Of a stretch of DNA of 6,076 bases, positions 1-4,957 are shown piece by piece; position 1 is the stretch's first letter, and each line of letters starts with the position of its first letter. The stretch lies in NCBI GenBank assembly GCA_017629455.1, contig JAGBXE010000037.1:1-6076 (forward strand), given 5' to 3'. The notes beneath the pieces are model-generated. The model made no database searches. It was not told where the DNA came from and worked only from the letters and a program-made list of their open reading frames with translations. The translations under genes were made by a program, and so were the position numbers. Source of the stretch: Kiritimatiellia bacterium. GTDB lineage: Bacteria > Verrucomicrobiota > Kiritimatiellia > RFP12 > UBA1067.

Positions 1-1224
1 GCTCACATCATTGAATGTGACAATGACGGCATCGCCGTCCACCTTCCACTCCATTACCGTAGGCGACTCGGCTCTCAGATTGAATCCATAATCGTATTTC
101 ATCGCGAGTAGCGCTAGCCGCTGCCCGACAGTCTCCTTGTCGCAGGGATGAATATCATGAAGATTGCCCCTGTCGTTAATGACCGCCATCTTGGCGTTAG
201 GCTCTTCGAGTGCAAACTTCGCCTGCGCCATCTGAATCTGCGAGATAGTTGGATTACCCCACGGCGCAAGCTGGACGAAACGGAGCTTCAACAACGGATT
301 CTCAAACTCCTTAGCCCACCCATTATAAAGCGCGTGCATCTTCGCCGTATACTTAGCTCCGTCACCCGCGTTCGAACAGCCCTGATACCATATAAAACCG
401 CGAATTGCGTACGGAGTCCACGGCGCGACCATTTCGTTCCACAGCACGGAAGGCTGCGTGGCGACAGTTGGTCCGAAGGGTTTCTTTTCTAGTTTTTCGT
501 AGGCGCCCTTTTCATAAAGCTGCGCATTCGCAAGAGCGGCCGTCTCATTCACCGACTCAAGCCCACAGCGCGGCGTCCATGGCTCAATGCGCGTACCGCC
601 CCAATATGCGCCGATAATACCCACTGGTATGTGGAGTGCGCGATACAGCTCAAGCGCGTAATAAACACCCATCGCCGAGAAATTGGATCCTGAGGAAAGA
701 TTCTTTGGAGTAAAAGCCTTCCATTCGACTTTCAGCGGACAATTCTTTTTCGGCACCGGAGATGTCTTATAGTTGCTCTGGCAGCAAAATCGCACAAGCC
801 TCTCGTTTGTCATCTGCGCGCGCATGGCGCCCTTCCAGTCGCGAAAACGGGGACTACCGCCTACAAGCGGCATCGCGGTGTTGCTCTGCCCGCAACAAAA
901 CCAAACTTCGCCGACAAGCACATCCTTCACTTCGACGGAGGATGCGTCACCGACGACTTTTAGTACATGCCCCTCCGACGATGCCTGCATTTCGGGAAGA
1001 TCGGCTCGCCAGAAGCCAGTCGCGTCCACGACAGCCGTCACAGTCTTACCCGCAAACGTCAACGTCACCTTTTCTCCCGCAGTAGCCGTTCCCCAGACAG
1101 GGACCTTCATTCCGCGCTGGAGAATAGCGCCATCAGCAAACGGCTCGGCCAGATTAACGGCTGCATGGCAAAACGCTGCCGCGACGACTGAGGCACTAAT
1201 ACAGAGGAGCTTTATTTTTTTCAT
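1..1224 (-). CDS. Secreted sialate O-acetylesterase-like (SASA/SGNH) carbohydrate esterase, 3' end cut by window edge
   Basis: The frame is open for 408 codons from ATG at 1224 to base 1, with no stop, so the C-terminus lies outside. Residues 1-21 form a signal peptide (Lys-Lys-x-Lys, hydrophobic core, Cys-His-Ala before a likely cleavage site), so the enzyme is exported. Family hallmarks appear in order: GEVWFCCGQSN at 105-115 with nucleophile Ser114, a PVGIIGAYWGGT block ending at 211, RGFIWYQG at 275-282, and a DIHP block with Asp357 and His359 as the remaining catalytic residues, followed by VGQRLALLA. The family removes O-acetyl groups from sialic acids or from acetylated plant polysaccharides; the sequence does not decide which. 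Oddities are Thr-Ala after GQSN, where Met-Glu is common, and a second Phe-Cys-Cys-Gln-Ser-Asn at 146-151. The ribosome-binding site is weak (GGA four bases before ATG); the start is chosen for the signal peptide. Confidence 0.9.
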   Translation of the reverse strand, partial: MKKIKLLCISASVVAAAFCHAAVNLAEPFADGAILQRGMKVPVWGTATAGEKVTLTFAGKTVTAVVDATGFWRADLPEMQASSEGHVLKVVGDASSVEVKDVLVGEVWFCCGQSNTAMPLVGGSPRFRDWKGAMRAQMTNERLVRFCCQSNYKTSPVPKKNCPLKVEWKAFTPKNLSSGSNFSAMGVYYALELYRALHIPVGIIGAYWGGTRIEPWTPRCGLESVNETAALANAQLYEKGAYEKLEKKPFGPTVATQPSVLWNEMVAPWTPYAIRGFIWYQGCSNAGDGAKYTAKMHALYNGWAKEFENPLLKLRFVQLAPWGNPTISQIQMAQAKFALEEPNAKMAVINDRGNLHDIHPCDKETVGQRLALLAMKYDYGFNLRAESPTVMEWKVDGDAVIVTFNDVS

Positions 1225-1286
1225 TATGTCCGTTCTTACAAAAGTTTAATTTCGCCTTATTTTACCATCTTTTTTCTTTTGGCGTA

Positions 1287-1312
1287 TTTGATGAGCAGAT
1301 CTCTTCATCAAA
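1287..1312. repeat. 8-bp inverted repeat in the esterase leader
   Basis: TTTGATGA at 1287-1294 pairs perfectly with TCATCAAA at 1305-1312. The centre includes the palindrome AGATCT. The stem can extend outward through A1286-T1313 and, after a two-base bulge, GCGT (1282-1285) with ACGC (1316-1319). No T-run follows on either strand, so it does not look like an intrinsic terminator. It lies about 60 to 95 bases upstream of the esterase start, which suits a leader stem-loop or an operator; the sequence does not separate these. Confidence 0.6.
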
Positions 1313-1361
1313 TTAACGCTCGTACACCAAAATACAAGAGCGACAACTCAACCGAGAACTC

Positions 1362-1403
1362 ACTAACCCCTAACGACTAACCCCTAACAACTAACAACTA
1401 ATC
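1362..1403. repeat. Short tandem heptamer tract (ACTAACC/CCTAACG type)
   Basis: Two near-identical 14-mers, ACTAACCCCTAACG (1362-1375) and ACTAACCCCTAACA (1376-1389), are followed by ACTAACA (1390-1396) and ACTAATC (1397-1403). The period is 7 bases throughout, with degeneration at the right end. It is noncoding and lies within the probable esterase leader. It resembles dispersed heptanucleotide repeats known from some bacterial genomes, but whether it recurs elsewhere in this genome cannot be seen here. Confidence 0.75.
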
Positions 1404-1424
1404 GCCCCGTATCGGGATTGGCGA
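1402..1424. repeat. Small nested hairpin next to the heptamer tract
   Basis: TCGCC (1402-1406) pairs with GGCGA (1420-1424), and inside it CCG (1407-1409) can pair with CGG (1413-1415) around a TAT loop. It directly abuts the heptamer repeats. It is a weak structure, listed because it is one of several stem-forming segments in the same leader. Confidence 0.4.
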
Positions 1425-1428
1425 GAGA

Positions 1429-1448
1429 AGGACAGGCGTGTCTGTCCT
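1429..1448. repeat. 7-bp perfect dyad AGGACAG-N6-CTGTCCT
   Basis: AGGACAG (1429-1435) and CTGTCCT (1442-1448) are perfect inverted repeats around a six-base loop. There is no T-run on either side, so a terminator is unlikely. It lies just downstream of the possible esterase promoter, about where the transcript would begin. Its arms match those of the dyad at 1492-1507 at six of seven positions, suggesting a shared protein-binding site. Confidence 0.55.
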
Positions 1449-1461
1449 ATAGTCTAAGAGA

Positions 1462-1470
1462 ATTATATCA
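1462..1470 (-). promoter_or_regulatory. Possible extended -10 promoter of the esterase gene
   Basis: On the minus strand this reads TGATATAAT, a match to the extended -10 form TGnTATAAT. No good -35 box stands 16-18 bases upstream, as is usual for extended -10 promoters. Transcription would start near 1455 and give a leader of about 230 nt before the esterase. It is the best sigma-70-type match between the upstream terminator and the esterase start. Promoter consensus in this lineage is assumed, not shown. Confidence 0.45.
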
Positions 1471-1491
1471 CACAATCACAGTTTTACACCA

Positions 1492-1507
1492 CTATCCTTT
1501 AGGATAG
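1492..1507. promoter_or_regulatory. 7-bp dyad CTATCCT-TT-AGGATAG, possible operator
   Basis: CTATCCT (1492-1498) and AGGATAG (1501-1507) form an almost perfect 16-bp palindrome. The two-base centre is too tight for a full RNA hairpin, so a dimeric DNA-binding protein is a better fit than an RNA structure. Relative to the possible start near 1455 it covers about -37 to -52, a usual activator or repressor position. The half-site resembles that at 1429-1448. Confidence 0.45.
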
Positions 1508-1533
1508 ATATAGAACAACAAGATGTCGTGCCG

Positions 1534-1566
1534 AAAAAAATAAGACGCGACCTATATGGCCGCGCC
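1534..1566 (-). terminator. Rho-independent terminator of the RNA-binding-protein gene
   Basis: On the minus strand, GGCGCGGCC (1566-1558) pairs with GGTCGCGTC (1552-1544) over nine positions, two of them G-U in RNA, around an ATATA loop. TTA and then seven T (1540-1534) follow directly. It stands about 36 bases after the stop codon at 1603, so it ends that transcript and separates it from the esterase. Confidence 0.88.
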
Positions 1567-1575
1567 CTATTTAAA

Positions 1576-1605
1576 TAATCGAAGCCTTTTATAGGCTAAC
1601 GATTA
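1576..1605 (-). other. Hairpin spanning the stop codon of the RNA-binding-protein gene
   Basis: TAATCG (1605-1600) pairs with CGATTA (1581-1576), with an inner AGCC/GGCT stem around a TATAAAA loop and a small asymmetric bulge between. The TAA stop is the first triplet of the stem. No T-run follows, so this is not the terminator; with the stronger hairpin just downstream it would leave the mRNA with a double-hairpin 3' end that could protect against exonucleases (inference). Confidence 0.5.
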
Positions 1606-2010
1606 CCAGCGGGTCTCACGACGAGGGCCGCGATCACCGTAGCCGCCACGATCGCCGTAGCCACCACGGTCGCCATAACCGCCACGATCACCGTAGCCGC
1701 CACGGCCGCCATAGCCACCACGACCACCACCGAAGCCGCCACGGCCGCCACCAAAGCCACCCTCGCGGGGCTTCGGCTGAGACTCGTTAACGCGGACGGT
1801 GCGACCGTCGAGTTCGTGCCCGTTCAGCGCGTCAATAGCTGCCTGAGCCTGAGTGGCATCGGGCATCGTGACGAAGCCGAAACCTTTGCTACGACCGGTC
1901 ATACGGTCGGTCACAACGCGAACGGCGGTAACTTCGCCATATTGCGCAAACGCCGCCCTTAAACCTTCGTCGGACGTCGCGTACGCGAGGTTACCAACAT
2001 AGATTTCCAT
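1603..2010 (-). CDS. Single-RRM RNA-binding protein with Arg-Gly-Gly tail
   Basis: The 135-residue protein has one RNA-recognition motif (about residues 2-76) and a flexible tail. RNP2 is IYVGNL (3-8) and RNP1 is KGFGFVTM (42-49); Phe44 and Phe46, with Tyr4, are the expected RNA-stacking aromatics. Residues 84-128 are almost only Gly, Arg, Tyr, Phe and Asp, with four exact GGYGDR units at 104-127, followed by a basic PRRETRW end. Bacterial proteins of this layout bind single-stranded RNA in the cytoplasm and are often abundant or cold-induced; a role in RNA chaperoning is inferred from the family. The start at 2010 is supported by AAGGAAG six bases upstream. The gene has its own promoter and terminator, so it appears to be a separate unit between two sugar-related loci. 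Confidence 0.95.
   Translation of the reverse strand: MEIYVGNLAYATSDEGLRAAFAQYGEVTAVRVVTDRMTGRSKGFGFVTMPDATQAQAAIDALNGHELDGRTVRVNESQPKPREGGFGGGRGGFGGGRGGYGGRGGYGDRGGYGDRGGYGDRGGYGDRGPRRETRW
1630..1701 (-). repeat. Four 18-bp coding repeats (GGYGDR units)
   Basis: Seventy-two bases encode four exact copies of Gly-Gly-Tyr-Gly-Asp-Arg (residues 104-127). The DNA copies differ mainly at third positions, so the protein repeat is kept while the DNA has diverged. Related six- or seven-residue units continue upstream to about 1761. Such arrays can gain or lose units by slippage. Confidence 0.85.
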
Positions 2011-2119
2011 CTGATTCTTCCTTCTTTGTTTTCAGCACCTGAACTCAAAAGCACCCGCCCCATCATCCAAGTACATAAATCAAAATTCAACAAGATTTCT
2101 TGCCGTCTTTTGAACATTC
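2011..2119 (-). other. Probable 5' leader of the RNA-binding-protein mRNA
   Basis: From the predicted start near 2119 the transcript has about 109 untranslated bases. A small hairpin (TTCAG, loop, CTGAA; 2043-2031) sits eight bases before the ribosome-binding site, and a CAAGA/TCTTG dyad lies at 2091-2102. Long leaders are known for cold-regulated bacterial RNA-binding proteins, so post-transcriptional or self-regulation is possible but not shown. Confidence 0.4.
2017..2023 (-). promoter_or_regulatory. Ribosome-binding site of the RRM protein gene
   Basis: AAGGAAG on the minus strand, six bases before the ATG at 2010, in a purine-rich context. It fixes the start used here. Confidence 0.75.
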
Positions 2120-2125
2120 AGCGGC

Positions 2126-2155
2126 ATTATAGCATTTTTTCTCCGCAATATGCAA
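2126..2155 (-). promoter_or_regulatory. Promoter of the RRM protein gene
   Basis: On the minus strand, TTGCAT (2155-2150) and a perfect TATAAT (2131-2126) are 18 bases apart, and TGC directly precedes the -10 box, giving the extended -10 form. This is the best promoter match in the window. It lies just after the transporter stop codon, so the RRM gene need not rely on read-through. A perfect 10-bp palindrome, GCTCTAGAGC (2159-2168), touches the upstream side of the -35 box. Confidence 0.75.
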
Positions 2156-2189
2156 GAGGCTCTAGAGCGATTAAATGTTCGTTTAAATT

Positions 2190-3998
2190 TCATCGGCGAG
2201 CCTTTCGCCCTACTAGCACTATAAGGACTGCAGTGGAAAATACTGCTATGGAAATAGCAAGTATACCACGCAAGAGAAATTCACTTTTCCCGCCGTATGC
2301 GTAAATAAGCCAACCAAAGCCAAAAAGACAACTCCATACTGCTAAAATGCCTAAAACTGCAAGTAAAAGACCGTGGCGAACATCGCCTAATGTAGAGCCA
2401 TGTATCTTTGCGTTAAACTCGGCAAGCTTCTTAGGAGACTCGGGCGAAGTTAAGAATGTTACTGCTAACCAAGAGAAAGTTGTTACAAAAATACCAATTA
2501 TAAGTTTCCATGCGCTATAATCAAGCCATTCTACTCGCCAACCGGAAGTTAGGTACAACTGAAGACCAAGAGGTTTTGCGCCCCATTGGAAGAAGCATGC
2601 AACAGCAAAAGAAACAACCATTGCGCTAACTTCGCTCCAAGCGTTAATTCTGTTCCAAAACCACCTGAGCAAATACAATAAGCCAGTTCCTGCGCCAATC
2701 TGGAGCATCAAATCAAAAACGCCTTTCGAATGCTCAAGCATTAATGTAACGATTATACCGAGAACTGCAAGGACAAACATTGTAAGGCGCGCTACAAGAA
2801 CTTGCTCTTTCGCAGATGAATTAGGCCTTACAAATGGAATAAAAAAGTCTTCAACAAAATAAGAAGCACCCCAATTTAACTGTGTTGCAATAGTCGACAT
2901 ATAGGCAGCTAAAAGCGAAGCTACAACTAGCCCGAGCCAACCTTGCGGTATTAAAGAAACCATCGCCGGGTACGCAAGGTCGTCTTTAAGATACTGCTCT
3001 GTAACAGCTGGAAACGCCTGGCGCATAGACTCCAAATCGGGGAAAACGACCAAAGAGGCGAGAGCAACAACAAGCCACGGCCACGTACGAATGGCATAGT
3101 GGAGAAAGTTGAAAAAAAGCGTAGCGCCGGCAGCATGACGCTCAGATTTAGCCGCAAGCATTCGCTGAGCTACAAATCCACCTCCGCCAGGCTCTGCGCC
3201 AGGATACCACGTAGCCCACCATTGGACGGCAAGAGGAAGCACCATCACAGTCATTAGGGTTGAACGCCATCCCGCACCAGCAGTTTGAGGAATAAGAGAA
3301 AGGCGAGAACTTACTGCCGGATTAGAAAAAAGGTCGCGAATTGTACCCCCGTGGCCTGATGCGCCTACTGCATCAATAGCAAACCACGCTACTGCTACGG
3401 CTCCAATCATGGCGACTACGTATTGAAAGAAATCGGCCCAAAGAGAACCTGTAAGCCCACCGAGAGCAGCATATAGCCCAACGACCGCCATTGCGATAAC
3501 CAGCGATTGCAATGGCGTAAGGCCAAAAAATATTGCGCCAATTTTAACGGCTGCAATCGATGAAGAACCCATCAAAACGGCATTAAAAAAGACTCCAAGG
3601 TAAAGCGCCCTAAAACCTCGGATAAAACGCGCCGGCCTACCTGAATAGCGAAGCTCGTAAAACCCTAGATCAGTATTTAAACCGCTGCGCCGCCACAACT
3701 TAGCATACACAAATGCAGTAAGCATCCCTGTTACTAGAAACGCCCACCACACCCAGTTTCCGCTAACGCCATGATTACGAACAATATCGGTGATAAGATT
3801 GGGAGTATCGCACGAAAATGTGCAAGCGACCATCGATACACCCAAAAGCCACCATGGCATATTACGGCCTGAGAGAAAAAACGACTCGGCATTCGCGGAA
3901 GATTTACGCATCCCCGCGATGCCGATGCCAATTACAACCACAAGGAAGGCGACTATGATTGCGATATCTATTGGTGAATTAACGATTGACGCAAACAT
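2190..3998 (-). CDS. Sodium:solute symporter (SSS family), probable sugar or sugar-like substrate
   Basis: The 602-residue protein is an inner-membrane Na+-coupled uptake carrier by family. About 14-15 hydrophobic segments are visible, starting at residues 10-30, 47-70 and 80-100. Family marks include ESFFLSGRNMPWWLLG at 38-53, the signature-like GGLTGSLWADFFQ at 180-192, and SLLAAYMSTIATQLN at 361-375, where Ser368/Thr369 match the Na+-site helix. The protein is longer than a typical 500-550-residue member, with a loop at about 518-540 and two extra C-terminal helices to 597. It is the last gene of the probable operon, about 31 bp after the transketolase C subunit. Start ATG 3998 has TAAGG seven bases upstream. 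Substrate is unknown; the transketolase neighbours suggest a sugar, polyol or sugar acid. No clear terminator follows the stop. Confidence 0.9.
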   Translation of the reverse strand: MFASIVNSPIDIAIIVAFLVVVIGIGIAGMRKSSANAESFFLSGRNMPWWLLGVSMVACTFSCDTPNLITDIVRNHGVSGNWVWWAFLVTGMLTAFVYAKLWRRSGLNTDLGFYELRYSGRPARFIRGFRALYLGVFFNAVLMGSSSIAAVKIGAIFFGLTPLQSLVIAMAVVGLYAALGGLTGSLWADFFQYVVAMIGAVAVAWFAIDAVGASGHGGTIRDLFSNPAVSSRLSLIPQTAGAGWRSTLMTVMVLPLAVQWWATWYPGAEPGGGGFVAQRMLAAKSERHAAGATLFFNFLHYAIRTWPWLVVALASLVVFPDLESMRQAFPAVTEQYLKDDLAYPAMVSLIPQGWLGLVVASLLAAYMSTIATQLNWGASYFVEDFFIPFVRPNSSAKEQVLVARLTMFVLAVLGIIVTLMLEHSKGVFDLMLQIGAGTGLLYLLRWFWNRINAWSEVSAMVVSFAVACFFQWGAKPLGLQLYLTSGWRVEWLDYSAWKLIIGIFVTTFSWLAVTFLTSPESPKKLAEFNAKIHGSTLGDVRHGLLLAVLGILAVWSCLFGFGWLIYAYGGKSEFLLRGILAISIAVFSTAVLIVLVGRKARR

Positions 3999-4005
3999 AA
4001 AGCCG

Positions 4006-4010
4006 CCTTA
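4006..4010 (-). promoter_or_regulatory. Ribosome-binding site of the symporter gene
   Basis: TAAGG (continuing to CGG) on the minus strand stands seven bases before ATG 3998, inside the 31-bp gap to the upstream gene. It supports this start. Confidence 0.6.
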
Positions 4011-4029
4011 CAATGTTGTTGATTTAGTT

Positions 4030-4956
4030 TTACTTTAGCGCATCAAGAACTGCCGCCTTAATGCCCGTAGGCCCGATGCCGTACTCTTCGCAGAGCCAAC
4101 GTTGCGAACCAATCTTCGTAACGTACGTATCTGGAAGGCCAAGGCGCTTAAACTTGCAGCTGACACCTGCGTCGGCCAATACTTCGGCGACGGCAGAACC
4201 CATACCGCCGGATAAATTATGTTCTTCAACAGTAATAATCGCGCCGGTTTCTTTAGCCGCCTTTACGATTGCTTCGCGATCAATCGGCTTTATGGAATAA
4301 AGCGAAACGAGACGGCAAGAAATGCCCTTCTCGCGCTCGAGTTCTTCGACCGCCTTCTTGGCGTCAACACCGATGGTGCCTGCAAAAAAGACAGTTGCGT
4401 CTTTGCCGTCGCGAATCATCGACGAACCGCCGATACGGAAATCGACAACATCCTTACCGTCGTGAAGATCGGGCTCGTTCTTATAACCGCAGCGGAAATA
4501 GACAGGCCCTTTATAATCCATCATCGCGCGAGTAGCAGCACGCGTTTCAGCACCGTCGGAAGGAACGAGCACAACCATATTCGGAAGAGCGCGCATAATG
4601 GCGATATCTTCGGTGGAATGATGGCTCATGCCCAATTCACCGTATGCGACGCCACCGCCGATAATTACAATCTTAACATCGGCATCATGGTAGCAGACGT
4701 CATTACGAATCTGTTCAAGGCAGCGAAGCGTCGGGAAGTTGGCAAGTGAATAAGTTATAGCCGTATTTCCTTCCATAGCTACGCCGCAAGCAACGCCCGT
4801 CATTTCCTGCTCTGCAACACCACAGTTAATGAAGCGATCGGGAAACGCGTTTGCAAACGGTTCAATTTCGCCGTAGCCAATGTCGGCAAGAATCATATAA
4901 ACATTCTTGCGCTCTTCGGCGATTTTAAGAAGTTCCTTATTAAATATCTTTCTCAT
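4030..4956 (-). CDS. Transketolase, C-terminal subunit (pyrimidine-binding and C domains)
   Basis: The 308-residue protein is the second half of a split transketolase, a cytoplasmic ThDP enzyme that moves two-carbon ketol units between sugars. The pyrimidine-binding domain covers about 1-165: GVAEQEMTG at 46-54 carries the Glu (Glu49) that activates the ThDP aminopyrimidine, and GMSHHSTED at 109-117 carries the conserved substrate-side His (His112). The C domain spans about 185-305, with SLYSIKPID (218-226) and VEEHNLSGGMGS (243-254). I chose ATG 4956 over the in-frame ATG at 4992: GGAGG lies nine bases upstream, and the extra 12 residues would overlap the preceding gene and look unlike the family. 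It follows the N subunit's stop by one base, which suggests coupled translation and equal subunit amounts. It must pair with the N subunit to form an active site. Confidence 0.93.
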   Translation of the reverse strand: MRKIFNKELLKIAEERKNVYMILADIGYGEIEPFANAFPDRFINCGVAEQEMTGVACGVAMEGNTAITYSLANFPTLRCLEQIRNDVCYHDADVKIVIIGGGVAYGELGMSHHSTEDIAIMRALPNMVVLVPSDGAETRAATRAMMDYKGPVYFRCGYKNEPDLHDGKDVVDFRIGGSSMIRDGKDATVFFAGTIGVDAKKAVEELEREKGISCRLVSLYSIKPIDREAIVKAAKETGAIITVEEHNLSGGMGSAVAEVLADAGVSCKFKRLGLPDTYVTKIGSQRWLCEEYGIGPTGIKAAVLDALK

Positions 4957-4957
4957 G

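Larger units (their letters stand above)
1225..1602. other. Structured intergenic region, probable leader of the esterase gene
   Basis: No coding frame is supported in these 378 bases. Reading on the minus strand, it holds the terminator of the RNA-binding-protein gene, a 7+7 dyad, a possible extended -10 promoter, a second 7+7 dyad, a small nested hairpin, a heptamer repeat tract, an 8+8 inverted repeat, and an A-rich stretch just before the esterase start. If the promoter is real, the esterase mRNA has a leader of roughly 230 nt with several possible stem-loops. No known riboswitch class is recognised. Confidence 0.6.

Noticed and set aside
773..1249. Plus-strand open frame of 158 codons, and other frames between 148 and 1249
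   Set aside because: All are antisense to the esterase, which is open over its whole length and carries clear family motifs.
1287..1312. Intrinsic terminator for a plus-strand transcript
   Set aside because: No plus-strand gene ends here and no T-run follows the stem; the T-rich run at 1261-1280 lies before it, not after.
1362..1403. Replicon telomere or chromosome-end repeat
   Set aside because: The tract is only 42 bases, sits between genes and is flanked by ordinary sequence on both sides.
1429..1448. Intrinsic terminator at the AGGACAG/CTGTCCT hairpin
   Set aside because: No T-run follows the stem on either strand, and the better terminator for the upstream gene is at 1534-1566.
1627..1761. 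Regularly spaced repeats resembling a CRISPR array
   Set aside because: The units are contiguous 18-bp coding repeats of an RGG tail with no unique spacers.
2190..2900. A-T-rich stretch in the symporter as a sign of horizontal transfer
   Set aside because: Hand counts vary widely along the gene (about 38% G+C at 2221-2280, about 55% at 3001-3060), so no clear boundary is visible.
4219..4749. Plus-strand open frame of 176 codons
   Set aside because: It lies fully antisense to the transketolase C subunit, has no family features, and its composition reflects the opposite strand's codons.
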